From Crambe crambe (taxonomy: Eukaryota > Porifera > Demospongiae > Poecilosclerida > Crambeidae), in the NCBI GenBank assembly GCA_963924555.1, contig OZ004598.1, positions 1,202,501 to 1,266,500 of the forward strand: 64,000 bases of DNA, given 5' to 3'. A program made the translations under genes and the position numbers. The notes beneath the pieces are model-generated. The model was given only the letters and a program-made list of their open reading frames with translations, was not told the origin of the DNA and made no database searches. Position 1 is the stretch's first letter; every line of letters starts with the position of its first letter. This document shows positions 1 to 12,582 of this stretch, piece by piece.

Positions 1-924
1 TGGCCAGGGCTAGGAGCTCACAGGAGGACTAACTTAGCAAGTGGTGTGGGCACCCGAAGTCCCACCTGGACCACAACTGATACTGGAGAGATATTTGATT
101 TGCACCCTGGAAATTCTAGCTGGGTGGACTGGTGACATGGTGTTAGATGAACTTGTGGGACTCAATCTCACGGTCTCTCGCTTGCAAACCACTCACTACC
201 ACACACATAGTTCATACTTCAATTTTTAATAATCTTTACCTCACTGTAGCTAGTCTGGAAGCTGGAAGATTTTTTTAAACCTATTCCTCATACTCAACAA
301 TCTCAATCTGGAAGCAAAGATTTACTCAGTCATCCTACTGATCAAATTTGGAAGTTTTGGTGCCAAGTTGAGTGAAACTCTTTATATGCTCCTGGAATCA
401 TCATGTATCTAGTTAATTATTATCACTATTATAGGCATATCTTAACTGTAACATACTGAAATAGCTAATAGTTTTTAAATCCAGCTAGTTCTATTGTCCT
501 TGGCACTTTTTACACTGAAGCCATAAAAATTACATGCAGTGCATTGGAATTATCAACTATAATGTTAAACCACATACCTAATTGTTATATTTTTTGTACA
601 CTTGTACATGCATATATGAAAATTATTAAAAACAGAAATGTGTAATAAGTATTACAAGCTACGTAGCTGTATTATTAATTAAATTACACGAATGATTTTT
701 AACAGTGAATTATGGTAGATCACAGAGTTTTCCATTCATTTATTATTATAGAAGAGATTAATTTTTAATGTAAAAGTAATCCAATGTTGAAAAATAAAAC
801 CATCAAATATGTCTGCTGCTCATGATTGCTGAGAGCTGCATTTCTGATAGGGTCAGGAGTAGAGGGGGAAGATTCACCTTCAGAGAGAAACATTAGCTAA
901 CTAGGTAGATACCATATGGGTAGA
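1..924. repeat. Dispersed repeat, copy A (cut by window start)
   Basis: This stretch matches 11382-12582 almost base for base, from the first base of the window to about the ACCATATGGGTAGATAG region. The main difference is that the 15-bp word TCACTGTAGCTAGTC is present once here (about 239-255) and twenty times in the other copy. A few small indels separate the copies. Short open frames in it are not supported as genes. It is probably a mobile or segmentally duplicated repeat; I see no terminal inverted repeats or coding domain that would name it. Confidence 0.85.
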
Positions 925-1047
925 TAGATATTAGATATTCATGTCCGGACAATAAATAGAGTGTTACTGTGAGCCCTGTAATAGGACACCATTCTGCATT
1001 ATTGCATGAGATTCGTAGTGTTTATTTGTGTGGTGATCCTTTACCAG

Positions 1048-1119
1048 GTGCTGAGCTGCAGATTGTGGAGATCCATCATCCACAGAAGCGCATCTCCAAT
1101 GCCCTCATCCAAGCTTCAG
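1048..1119 (+). CDS. Possible isolated internal exon, product unknown
   Basis: A 72-bp stretch lies between a good acceptor (TTTACCAG) and a good donor (TCAG/GTACTC). Read in phase 1 it gives an uninterrupted peptide beginning GAELQIVEIHHPQKRI and both ends are phase 1, so it is a symmetrical exon. I do not recognise the peptide and could not join it with confidence to neighbouring exons. It could be a relic exon or chance. Confidence 0.25.
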
Positions 1120-2406
1120 GTACTCATTGACGAAAAGGGTGGACATAAGGTGGGTGTGGTCCAATTCTTATCCCAACTGATAGTCCTTTATATACACTTT
1201 GCAGGTTGGTTGTCAAGAAGGTGTGGGGGAATAGGTGATGGTTTATAGGATTGTATAGGACATGAAAGGATCAGGTTTCTTGGGCCACTACTTTTGGTTG
1301 TTACATGCAGCTTACTTGTAATTAGCTTTTTGTACAAGGTAACCAATTTTCATGTGATTAATTTAGTTATTAAAACATGACTACAAAAATAAATCAACAT
1401 CACAATCTACTGTATACTGAATTACTGATAACCAACCTAAAATCTACAGTGTGTGCCTGGGACTGTTATTGACAAATGTACTCAAAGAATAATTCAATTC
1501 TCGTGTTGTACATTTCTATATCACATGATTATCATGTGATCCCGATCTCTTGCATAATGATATAGTGTGTGGTGACCCTGGCATTTTGGCATCAGAGTAT
1601 ACCATAGGCAGGCCTGTAGCCAGCAGGTGGCTCAACAGGCTTGAGCCCCCCTCCCTTTGATAGTTACTTGCATTAGTTTGCTGAATTGATAACCACTTCT
1701 CACACATTGAAAATATCCAAGTACGTAACACAATTATTATTATTCCTGAGCCATCCCCTTTTTAAAATCCTGGCTACAGGCCTGATAGGTCCTATTTTTC
1801 TCCTCTTCTTGCCTAGGACTGAGGGACATCATCTGTCACTCTTCTTCCTCAGTTCCGATTGTCAGCAAATCACTGTCTCAATGGATACTAACTATTTGGG
1901 AGGTTCCTTACCAATTAATATTTGACTACCCAGCAATTAAGTTTCTGTCAGCAGTGCATTATCAGGTTCATGACTAGTGAAATACTGCAAGATGGCCTAA
2001 TAGTTCCATAACGATTATTTTTAGAGTTATTATGCTTAGAACTATTATGCTCAAATTTATGTTGGCATAATGTTTATTATAGCTATGTATATAATTGGCA
2101 CAATAACTTCACCCACCTTAATTAGTCATGACCTTATGTGAAGAGGGCTGAGGGTTACATGGGATATCTTTATAGTAAGTGAAGTGAGCCAACATAAGAT
2201 GTGTTGAAGGTATAATATACAATGTCATGTATAGATTTTCGGTCATTATGTTTGTTTTGACCTTTGACCCCGCAAATTACACATGTACACAACTTCAGTG
2301 CTCTAGAACCATGTGCTATAACTATTATGGGATCTTAGAACTCATTCCGATTTGGTTAGATATAAACATACTGCCTCTCTTGAACTGTGGCCTTCCTCCC
2401 CTGCAG

Positions 2407-2479
2407 AATTTTGAAGTACGTCCATGCTAAACCACACCTGCACCAGCGAAAAAAGCAAAGGGTTTGCAAACGGAAGTAG
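2407..2479 (+). CDS. Possible isolated terminal exon, basic peptide
   Basis: A pyrimidine-rich acceptor (CTTCCTCCCCTGCAG) precedes a stretch that, with one base completing the first codon, reads ILKYVHAKPHLHQRKKQRV and ends after a Lys/Arg-rich end at a TAG. The Lys/Arg density is like the end of a small ribosomal protein (bS21m-like at most), but this is a weak resemblance. No partner exon in compatible phase was found nearby. Confidence 0.2.
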
Positions 2480-2982
2480 ATTAAAGTGGACGTGGTTAGC
2501 TACAAAAAAGGAAAAGCATTCTTTCTGACATTTTCGTTTCCCTTTAACAGCTAATACTGTTTCTAAGGAGGGTATTCAGTATATTTATGGCTACTGGTTT
2601 GAGGAACTGATAAAAGGAGTGCTGTGACAGTGAAGAAAAGTGAGCAAATCTTGGTCTTGTTCCTCGTACTACAATTTGGACCCAAAATAGTCAGGATCTG
2701 TGGGTCATATTTGCTGTAATCATCACTGAACTAGTTTGCTGAGTGCCTTTGGCGAAAGTAGCTATAGCTACACGACATGTCGTGGATGCCATAATTATTT
2801 GCAAGAGATTGAAGCACCACTTGGCCTCATGCCCTTTAACGACCATATTTATGTACTTTAAGGTGACATGCACCCTCTCTCCTCGTTAATTATGTAGCTA
2901 TATGGTGAAAAGTATATATATGCAAGCTCAACATGGCCTCCCAGGATGATACTATACTAATAATTTACCCTCTTCAAAGTAC

Positions 2983-2984
<2 letters not shown>

Positions 2985-3062
<78 letters not shown>
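2985..3062. repeat. (GA)n microsatellite
   Basis: About 39 uninterrupted GA dinucleotides. Confidence 0.98.
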
Positions 3063-3066
<4 letters not shown>

Positions 3067-3377
3067 GCTGCTTGTCCAATGATGCCAACATGCTCTTGGC
3101 TGCACCTGCACCTTAGACCTGCAATCTCAGCTTACTTTCAACTCCTAGACAAGCAGATTAGCCCCTCCTGGAAGAATATCACCGCAAAAAATCCAGAAAA
3201 CTGGGATTATAGGGACATGGAGAATACTGCTGTAAGTTATACTGTGTAGGCATAATTGAAGTACGCACACACTCTGAATGCTAACATACTGTTTGGCCCA
3301 CTTCACTGGTTTATGTGGCTTAATCATGCATGCATGCATGCACCACTGACTGTGGGCAAATTGGGAAATTTTTGCCA

Positions 3378-3514
3378 TATCGTATAGCGTGATATTTTCG
3401 TGGGTGAAAAATTTTCGTGGATTTTGTAGTATTGAAAAAATAATACACGAGAATAAGGTGGTTCACACATCATTTGCAAAACCATGACCCACGAAAAAGT
3501 TTCACTATACGGTA
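3378..3514. mobile_element. Small inverted-repeat transposon (TATCGTATAG family)
   Basis: The left end reads TATCGTATAGCGTGATATTT and the reverse complement of the right end begins TACCGTATAGTGAAACTTTT; both continue into TTCGTGGG. The 137-bp length and lack of coding capacity fit a miniature inverted-repeat transposable element (MITE). Confidence 0.7.
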
Positions 3515-3707
3515 TTTTTTGTTACAGCTTACTTGTAATTTATTAGTTTTATACCTATTTGTATAATTTCCATGTGATTTATTTTAGTTGTTGAACATGA
3601 TATATCATTTTTAACAATGAAAATCTCCCAATTTACAGATGACTCAGAAAATGGATTGTTTTACTTAGCTATAACTTTTACCAAAGTTTCAAGTAATTCA
3701 AACCTCT

Positions 3708-3780
3708 TTTTATCACAGTCTTTCAATAATGAGTAATACTACAACCTGTATTGCTTCACTACTTATCATTGCCTTCATAG
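3708..3780 (+). pseudogene. Relic of the first exon of the 7-TM family gene
   Basis: The sequence around TATCACAGTC through ACAACCTGTATTGCTTC and ACTTATCATTGCC matches the leader and signal-peptide start of the intact paralogues at 6770 and 33588 (TTATCACAG, GCAACCTGTATTGCTGCACT, TTTATCATTGC). The start codon context differs and the rest of the exon does not follow. A second relic at 6137-6240 covers a later part of the same exon, so these two pieces may be remains of one older copy split by insertions. Confidence 0.6.
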
Positions 3781-3810
3781 GTACTGTCCCAGAATGTCCG
3801 GGAGATTTAA

Positions 3811-4578
3811 CTTTGTCACTGTGTCTGATGGCTTTACTTGTATGCATGTTGTTAGCATAATATGGGAGTTCTTACCCACAACTTTGGTGGCTTTCAAAAA
3901 TATTTCGTTGAACTTCTAGGCTTCATACTGCCTTCATACATGCCCCTAGAACCTTTTTTTTTTTACCACCAAAATGCAACTTTTTTAAAGAGCTTTCCAA
4001 TGGTCTATTTAAAAAACCCCTAAGTCCAACCATGACCGAGATAGCGAATATATTTTGGAAAATTGTACAACTGATATCTCAAAATATATACATTTATAAC
4101 CCTTCATACTTATTATGTGTTTAATACATGCCAAACACTACACAACGTATGAGGGAATTAGCTGTATCAACATGTGGTTGGAAGCTACTCAAGTGTGAAT
4201 GATCACCACTTAGTGGTATGTAAGCAGCTGATTTCCCTCATACGTTGTGTAGTGTTTGGCATGTATTAAACACATAATAAGTATGAAGGGTTATAAATGT
4301 ATATATTTTGAGATATCAGTTGTACAATTTTCCAAAATATTTTTGCTATCTCGGTCATGGTTGGACTTAGGGGGATTTTGAATAGACCATTGGAAAGCTC
4401 TTTAAAAAAATCTGCATTTTGGTGGTAAAAAAAAAAGGTTCTAGGGATATGTATGAAGGCGGTATGAGGCCTAGAAGTTAGACGAAATATTTTCGTGTTT
4501 TTATTATTTCCGTGGGTTTCAACCCCTTTGTCACTGTGTCTGATGGCTTTACTTGTATGCATGTTGTTAGCATAATAT
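3811..4578. mobile_element. Foldback element between 53-bp direct repeats
   Basis: Bases 3811-3863 (starting CTTTGTCACTGTGTCTGATG) recur at 4526-4578. Between them lie two long inverted arms, about 3900-4163 and 4225-4490, with a loop of about 60 bp. The arms are similar but not identical (for example TACATGCCCCTAGAACC against the complement of GGTTCTAGGGATATGTA). There is no coding capacity. The direct repeats are much longer than ordinary target-site duplications, so they may belong to the element or record a local duplication. Confidence 0.75.
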
Positions 4579-4668
4579 TCTGTGGCTTAACAGTTTACAT
4601 GACATGGGTAGAGACAAAATTTGAGTGTAGTGTGCCACGTAAATTTCATAAGCATATATGTACATGCA

Positions 4669-4722
4669 TACATTAGTGTGCTGTACATACATTAGTGTAC
4701 TGTACATACATTAGTGTACTGT
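4669..4722. repeat. 18-bp tandem repeat, three copies
   Basis: The unit ACATTAGTGTACTGTACAT is repeated three times with one base change in the first copy. Confidence 0.85.
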
Positions 4723-6136
4723 AAAAATTTCAAATTGGTGGGGGAGGGGGGGGGGGGGGCAATGCTCCAGCTACCTCTTACTACAACAATTGGGAAAGGG
4801 TGGAGCCTCCCCTGACTTAAAATGCAATAATTATTTACTCAAAATTACTCAGGGCTGTATCCATAGAGGGAGGAGTTAAGGACCTTGTGTACAAGCCAAT
4901 TTGATAATTAATACTGAGAGAATTCACATAGAAATTTAAGGAGACAATTGTGATGGTTATGAGAGTTCCAATGTTCAACAACGTAATGAAAATTAATCAC
5001 ACGAAATTTAATTACCTTGTACAATGTAAAAGCTAATTACAAGTAAACTGTCAATCAATATAAATTAACATGAAAATTGTAAACAATTATTATCTAATGA
5101 AAATTTACTGGAAGCCTCATATGGAGTAAAAATTTTTAATCCACAAAAGCTAAAATTAATGTAGCTATGACTGTATTATAATCATTACAGTGCAATGTAA
5201 TTACCCCTTACTGTAAATTGCATGTAGTATAACTGTATTATTACATGGCACTGCATGTATAGTACTACAACTACATGTCAAGTAGTAAATGTAGCTACAT
5301 GTATTACAAAATAATGTAGAAAATAGCATTATAGTAACAACTACTACATGTCAAGTAGTAAATGTCTTACAAAATGTAGAAACCAGCATTATAGTAACAA
5401 CTACTACATGTCAAGTAGTAAATTATATTATTAAAGTAGATAAACAGCATTATAGTATTAGTGGTCCCTTATTTAAAGAATGTGTGTTGGTCTATGGGAT
5501 AATGTCTAGCTAGCAGTATAAGGAACTCATGTAAAATGTGGAGGATTATTCCTCATGAGTATACTGTCCATTGCAGGTTGGTTGTCAGGAAGGTTTGGGA
5601 GTGTGTAAACACTGGACTACTGGACTAATAATTCTACATGTTTCAGGGCCTCATGAGGAATAATCCTCCACATTTTAGTGGACCCATTATTCACACCCAT
5701 GTATTGCTGCAGTATAGAGTTAATCCCTCATGCATGGGCGGAGTCTTAGGTCAGGTACGTATGGGGACATTTAGATTTACCTCATCAAGGGTGTACCACA
5801 TACTACCGGGATGTAGTACAGTAGAGCAATCATGTGCTGCCTAGTGTGGTGTGGGGAAATACTCTTTAAACAAGAGAGTTATAAGCAAAACCTTTTTTTG
5901 GATAAGCCGATTCCTTCTAGGTGGTTGAGATGTGAGTTGCATCAAGTTACTCCACAGCCAGAGAATGTGGAGGATTAGATATTCCTCATGAGCATGAGAC
6001 AGCACCCACACATTCTTTAGTTAAAGTGTGGCTTTATATTTTAGGGGGTGTGGACTGTGGGTGTGGCTTCCCCTGGGACCCATAATATTATGTTGCTTCT
6101 GCTGTGTCTGTACTTGCAGGCTTCATCAACTGTTCC
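4723..6136. other. Intergenic DNA with local repeats, no gene
   Basis: Contains a poly-G run near 4748-4759, a three-copy 60-70 bp repeat, and the inverted words AAAATGTGGAGGATTATTCC (about 5533) and its complement (about 5656). The word GCAGGTTGGTTGTCA near 5567 also occurs near 1203, so the area shares a small repeat with the left end. Open frames are short and unsupported. Confidence 0.55.
5262..5459. repeat. Tandem repeat of 60-70 bp, three copies
   Basis: Each copy carries ACTACATGTCAAGTAGTAAA followed by a variable stretch and AGCATTATAGTA. Copies start near 5262, 5331 and 5398 and diverge by small indels. Confidence 0.8.
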
Positions 6137-6240
6137 AATGAGCTCTGGAAGAAGTACCGTTTGATACGGAGCAATTTATACCACCCAGTTTACATCCTAT
6201 GCACTTGAGGAGCTACATAACCAATTCAATCATGTTACAA
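6137..6240 (+). pseudogene. Second relic of the 7-TM family first exon
   Basis: GAGCTCTGGAAGAAG, GGAGCAATTTAT, CCACCCAGTTTAC and TCCTA match in order the first exon of the intact gene at 6770 (GCTCTGGAAGAAG, GGGAGCAACTTAT, CCACCCAGTTTACTTCCTA). Indels and stops break the frame. It lies only about 500 bp upstream of the intact gene, so the family has been duplicated locally more than once. Confidence 0.65.
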
Positions 6241-6700
6241 TAATTATAACCTGATGAAAAATATTATTATCTACTATAAAATTTTTAAATAATTGGTACA
6301 ATTGAAAGAATAATAATAGAATTTTATGCAAAATTTTGAGCATAGCTAGCCTAACAGTAGTTGCCAAACAATGGGTATGTAGGCTGACACGCGCTCGGGG
6401 CTGTGGGTGGAAATTGAATTCATGGCAAGGCATGAACTGTATCAAAGTCAAAACATAATTGTAGCAAAAAAAATAGTCCAGCTATTAAAAAATGTGCTGT
6501 GAAAATGGGTGGGTACTGGGACAGTCTTCATATAAGAATGGGTGGAACAAGCACCATTCATTACTCAGCAAGGAGTAACCAGTATGTAGAATGCCCCACT
6601 GTCATTTTTGTAAAGAGTACTGGCAGGAAGTTGCATTTTATCCAGCCCCACCCTTTGCTTGTAAACAAAGAGGTTGGAATTTTTCTGAACTGGCTAGAGC

Positions 6701-6709
6701 TATATATAA
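6701..6709 (+). promoter_or_regulatory. Candidate TATA box
   Basis: TATATATAA lies about 60 bp upstream of the first ATG of the membrane-protein gene at 6770, a suitable distance for a short 5' leader. It is the only strong TATA-like word in the preceding 200 bp. The start of transcription is not visible in sequence. Confidence 0.45.
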
Positions 6710-6769
6710 GTGCAGTAACCATCAGCTAACTACTTTGGAATTAGCTATTTTTCTTCCTCTTCTGTGGTA

Positions 6770-9700
6770 ATGTTGGCTGCAACCTGTATTGCTGCACTAT
6801 TTGTCATTTTTATTCCAACAACTGCTTCAGCTGTATGCACTGGAGACTTCAGCAGATGTGCTAATGATCTAGATGCTCTGGAAGAAGCACTGTTTAAGAC
6901 TGGGAGCAACTTATTTGAGCTCAATCGAATCTTCTTTCCACCCAGTTTACTTCCTACGAGATTTGTCAGAGTGGAATACTCCTTTAAGAACCCAAGCAAT
7001 CACCAAGACTGCAATGTTACATACATATGGGCAGTTGGTGAAGTTCTGTTCTTGCAACCTCCAAGTTTATTCAAGATAAATTCTCTGTTCTTCTATTATC
7101 CGAATAATGAGCTAACTACACTTCATTTACAGCTGCCTATTGAGTGTATCCCTCTCATTAATGGGACAGATGGAGAGTGTACATGCAGGAATGATTCTCA
7201 TATGCTGGATATTTTAACACAACAGGTGAGGGGCCATGCAGTCTAGTCTGGCATAGCTGACTCTCCCCATAAAAATACTCTCAGCACAATAATTATGATT
7301 CTACCTGGCTCAGTGTAAAAGCTGGACTCTGGACTGGACTCAATTCTAGACTCATTTTCAAGCTTTTAGCTGTGGTAGCAAGTGAGGACTTGGCTAGCCT
7401 AGGAGCACTGTTGCAGAGGTGCAGCAGTGTGTTGTGCGATGATCAGGCAAATAGTCTCGCTAGCCCCATAATACTGAGTGGTATGAAGAATCTGGGAGGT
7501 ATTGGTAAACAAATCATAGGACTGAATAGTGAAGTTATGCAAGCTGCATTAATGGACCATAAGAAGTTGTGGGAGCAGGTACCATAGCTCCATCACTGGT
7601 GCTTTACATATCTCTCCTGTGCTGGTGATGCTATAGGATCGAGACTAATAGCACCTAGCTTTGCCCCTCTCCACATGGGAGGTGGGGGCATGGAGAAGAA
7701 ATCTTGGCATCAAGTTGGTGGAGGAGGGAGGGAGATCCATACAAGAATGATACAAGAAGTGGAATAAAAAAGCAAGCTCTGCTGGCACCTGAAAATGTGC
7801 TGTAGAATCACCCTGCCCAACCCTGGCTTGCTACCATAGCTAGAACCTTGAAAACAAGTCTAGAATTGAGTCCATATTCCAGTCCATAGTCCAGAGTCCA
7901 GCTTTTGTACACTGTCCCCAGCTGCACATGCGCAGCAAGGAGTTAGGATAGCTAATTACGCGCGTTAAAAATAATGATCCTTACCAAAATTACAGTGGGG
8001 CATTGAACTCTATGAGCTCTAGTTTAGCAGATGCAGGGGTAAAAGGTCTGACTACAGTGAGGGAATCACAGTTAAAGTACTCATTGCATGCATAATAATA
8101 TTATGTAAATCTGCATATGCAATGGTTTCGTTGGAAGCAAGCCAAATAGGGTCTGACTAAAACAAGGATAGGACCACTGTCATAGTTTGTTTTGTCACTT
8201 GGAAATTCATCACAGTGATCCTATAGGAAATTCTGTTACTTGCCTACTTCAGTGATACAGTAGCCACTATAGGATAAATCAGCAGATCATGTCACATTCT
8301 GTTTCCAATTATATACCTGATCACTTTTCAATCCTTCAGTCAGATTCTGAAGAATGAAGCTTGCTATGGGAAAAGGGAGGTAGCATATTCAGTCATTAGT
8401 TTTCTTTGTGGCCACATTAAACAACGCTGAAGAAGCAATCAGGCTGAAGAGATCAAAGCAAGCCATAACATTCATCTATGTAATAGCATTTGTAAATTCA
8501 AACACCAAAAGAGCTAGAGTGTCATCTTGCATAGTCACGATCGCTTTAATCACTTGATGGTTGCCAAAGATACCTGGCATAATTATTATGTATAAAACAA
8601 TAATTGACAACACTAGCTATGTGGAAAAGGGATGCCAGATTTTCCTGTAACACTGGCTTCATTGATCTAAGCCTTCCTACGAGGCTCAACTGCATGTGAT
8701 GTACAATAATTATTATATGCATGCCCTAAAATTACAATGCACGAGAAAACTGCATTCAGCTAGCTACTCTGTTTATATTTTACAGCTGAATACCTATGCA
8801 AGATTCACAGCTCAAGACAATGTTCAGAGAAGCAATACATTTGCACGAGCTGTTTGTGCAGGAGAACTCTACGACAAATACTACAGTGGTAAAGACAAAG
8901 ACATCAACTATATTATTGCTGCTGCCACCATTATAGGACCAATCCTTTTGTTCATGGTAGCAATGGCTTACATTATTTTTCGCATTACTTTAAAGTGTAT
9001 TGAAGAGAATAAGGCCTCATCTGTTCTTCATAGTACAAAGCGTAAAAATCTGGTGGCTCTTGGTTTGCTCAGTATCTACATTACCATTTACATTTTTATA
9101 TTGGATGTAATAGCTGCTAACATTGTACGCACTTCCAGTCACGAATATGCAAGAGAGCTATCTCCAAGGAACATTTCGTTCAATTTAGGTGTCACTTATT
9201 TCACATTGGCCTGTGATCTTCTAGCTCTTGGTGCAGTTATTATTTTATTTATCCTCATCATTATCAAAAAGATTAAGTCTGTTGAAGGTATCTTTCTCTC
9301 TCTCCTAACAGCAACTTCCATATGTATTATCACCCACCTTGGGTACATAATGCTGGCCTGGATCACTCAGCCATCGAGGAGCACCACAACTCTTCTCCTT
9401 TATTACTTCCTATTTTTCTACATGTATTTAATGTTTCGGAAGACTTACAAGTTAGGAGTACGATTTAAGAACTCCTATAGTGACTACTCTCCTGAGTCTG
9501 AGTTAGGAAAACAGATCAAAAAATTATTTAGTAAACATACTAATAAGTCTGAGACTCCTAATGATCCAAACTCCATGGAAATGCCTCCTTTAAATTGTGA
9601 TTCAACTACAAATGGCAATGCTCATCCCATTGACTCCAGAGCAGGGCCTCCTTTAAATTATGATTCAACTACAAATGGCAATGCTCGTCCCACTGACTCC

Positions 9701-10129
9701 AGTGCAGGAAATGCAAGTACCCCTGCACTAAAGCAAAAAGGAATTGATGTGTGTCTTTTCTTTTTAATAGGAGTTCTTGGGGTATTTTACCTTGGAGTGG
9801 CTGTGGTTTTTGTTATGATGATTTATTTAATGCCACTTGCATCTGAAGATCTCTTCAGCTACCTCTTCAATGTAATCCAATTCATGATAGTTGTGGTGTC
9901 TACACAATATGCATACAAGTTGGTAGTTGGAAAAGAGTTCTGTTTTAAGAAGATTGTAAAGCATATTAAGGATATTGCTATCAAGGAAAAGGTGCATGAA
10001 GTGCCTAGTAATGAAGGCATTTCTAAAGAAGTTGGAAAATTTGTGGCAGAGAAACTGCTTATTCCACAAGTAAAGAAGAATATGAAAGAAGAATGTACAT
10101 CTCAGCCGACCACATCCAGTCCACATTAA
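6770..10129 (+). CDS. Unrecognised multi-pass membrane protein with secreted-type ectodomain (paralogue 1)
   Basis: Three exons fit: 6770-7225, 7363-7578 and 8786-10129, all joined in phase 0, giving about 671 residues. The ATG at 6770 is chosen because it aligns with the start of the paralogue at 33588. A signal peptide (residues 1 to about 22, hydrophobic CIAALFVIF) leads into an ectodomain with several Cys and the sequon NVT. Exon 2 adds 72 residues that paralogue 2 lacks. Exon 3 carries about seven hydrophobic segments: IIGPILLFMVAMAYIIF, then LLSIYITIYIFILDV, a helix in ACDLLALGAVIILFIL, one around CIITHLGYIMLAW, TLLLYYFLFFYMYLMF, a long one in GVLGVFYLGVAVVFVMM, and NVIQFMIVVVSTQ. A hydrophilic loop between helices 5 and 6 has two copies of a PPLNxDSTTNGNA unit. 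The C-terminus is Lys-rich. I do not recognise the family; seven helices suggest, but do not show, a receptor. The exon 1-3 peptides have no GPCR signature I can see. Confidence 0.8.
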
Positions 10130-10747
<618 letters not shown>

Positions 10748-10935
10748 TTATGCCTTGTGAGGTCCCCTTCACTTCAAAAAGAACACCCACACAATCAATG
10801 ATAAGTATCATCTGAATTAGATCTGGCAGCACAAACTCCACTGTCTGAGGTAGTGTTTCCTGAGGATCTAAAGGAAATAACACAGTACAGTGTTTTGTTT
10901 TTGTTTGTACGTATGTCACCACGAAAACAGGAAAT

Positions 10936-11086
10936 GTCTAGTAAGGTCTCCTCGTCTATGAAATGTTCTCCCACATAGGCATTCATAAGTGGAGACTATT
11001 TGTCTAAGTCTCCACTTAAAGTGGAGACTTAGACAAATAGTCTTTATGAATGACCATGTGGGAGAACATTTCATACCTTACTAGAC
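10936..11086. mobile_element. Near-perfect 151-bp palindrome
   Basis: GTCTAGTAAGG at the left end pairs with the complement of the right end, and the arms meet at the centre around CTCCACTTAAAGTGGAG. A few mismatches and a short indel separate the arms. It has no coding capacity and is probably a foldback MITE. Confidence 0.8.
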
Positions 11087-11381
11087 ATTTTTTTTGTGGT
11101 CCACATAACTCTCCTCTGATCATTGATATCCCAAGCTCACAAGCTTAAGGGTACCACTATCATCAATCGATGAGCGGCTAAAGGTTAAAGGTGTGTGTGT
11201 GTGTCAGGTGATGAGGCCACTGTTATCATTGTGAGAAGATGACCAATATTCAGTCTGCCACTCCGTGGCAGAGAAACATCATCCTTTTGGGTAAGTTCAA
11301 GTTCAAGTACACAAATGCCATACAGCTACTGCTGGTCAAGCCAGAATACCTGTGTACTAAGCAGGCACTATGAGCCAGTCC
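11087..11381. other. Intergenic, no gene seen
   Basis: Holds a short GT run near 11192-11205 and otherwise nothing I can name. It leads directly into repeat copy B. Confidence 0.5.
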
Positions 11382-12582
11382 TGGCCAGGGCTAGGAGCTC
11401 ACAGGAGGACTAACTTAACAAGTGGTGTGGGCACCCGAAGTCCCACCTGGACCACAACTGATACTGGAGAGATAGTCAGTTTGATTTGCACCCTGGAAAT
11501 TCTAGCTGGGTGGACTGGTGGCATGGTGTTAGATGAACTTGTGGGACTCGATCTCACGGTCTCCTGCTTGCAAACCACTCACTACCACACACATAGTTCA
11601 TACTTCAATTTTAATAATCTTTACCTCACTGTAGCTAGTCTCACTGTAGCTAGTCTCACTGTAGCTAGTCTCACTGTAGCTAGTCTCACTGTAGCTAGTC
11701 TCACTGTAGCTAGTCTCACTGTAGCTAGTCTCACTGTAGCTAGTCTCACTGTAGCTAGTCTCACTGTAGCTAGTCTCACTGTAGCTAGTCTCACTGTAGC
11801 TAGTCTCACTGTAGCTAGTCTCACTGTAGCTAGTCTCACTGTAGCTAGTCTCACTGTAGCTAGTCTCACTGTAGCTAGTCTCACTGTAGCTAGTCTCACT
11901 GTAGCTAGTCTCACTGTAGCTAGTCTGAAAGCTGGAAGATTTTTTTAAACCTATTCCTCATACTCAACAATCTCAATCTGGAAGCAAAGATTTACTCAGT
12001 CATCCTACTGATCAAATTTGGAAGTTTTGGTGCCAAGTTGAGTGAAACTCTTTATATGCTCCTGGAATCATCATGTATCTAGTTAATTATTATCACTATT
12101 ATAGGCGTATCTCAACTGTAACATACTGAAATAGCTAATAGTTTTTAAATCCAGCTAGTTCTATTGTCCTCGGCACTTTTTACACTGAAGCCATAAAAAT
12201 TACATGCAGTGCATTGGAATTATCAATTATAATGTTAAACCAGTTAAAATATTTTTGTACACTTGTACATGCATATATGAAAATTATTAAAAACAGAAAT
12301 GTGTAATAAGTATTACAAGCTAGCTGTATTATTAATTAAATTACACGAATAATTTTTAACAGTGAATTATGGTAGATCACAGTGTTTTCCATTCATTTAT
12401 TATTATAGAAGAGATTAATTTTTAATGTAAAAGTAATCCAATGTTGAAACATAAAACCATCAAATATGTCTGCTGCTCATGATTGCTGAGAGCTGCATTT
12501 CTGATAGGGTCAGGAGTAGAGGGGGAAGATTCACCTTCAGAGAGAAACATTAGCTAACTAGGTAGATACCATTATGGGTAGA
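11382..12582. repeat. Dispersed repeat, copy B
   Basis: Matches 1-924 along its length apart from the expanded 15-bp minisatellite and a few indels (for example AGATAGTCAGTTTGA here against AGATATTTGA in copy A). The long open frame through it exists only because the 15-bp unit keeps frame; it is not a gene. Confidence 0.85.
11626..11925. repeat. 15-bp minisatellite, 20 perfect copies
   Basis: TCACTGTAGCTAGTC is repeated exactly 20 times without a base change, where copy A has it once. Perfect identity implies recent expansion. Confidence 0.98.

Larger units (their letters stand above)
925..3375. other. Intergenic DNA, no convincing gene
   Basis: AT-rich sequence with only short unsupported open frames. 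It contains two isolated exon-like pieces (listed separately) and a GA microsatellite. A fragment at about 1600-1660 ending in GAGCCCCCCTCC resembles one near 14630-14650, probably a transposon end. Confidence 0.6.

Noticed and set aside
4266..4562. 98-residue minus-strand frame
   Set aside because: It lies within one arm of the foldback element and has no domain; the other arm carries a broken version.
9827..10126. 99-residue minus-strand frame, with a relative at 35509-35787
   Set aside because: Both are antisense shadows of the helix 6-7 region of the membrane-protein genes.
11370..11948. 192-residue frame ending in SLTVASLTVA repeats
   Set aside because: It is the dispersed repeat plus the 15-bp minisatellite; copy A has no such frame.
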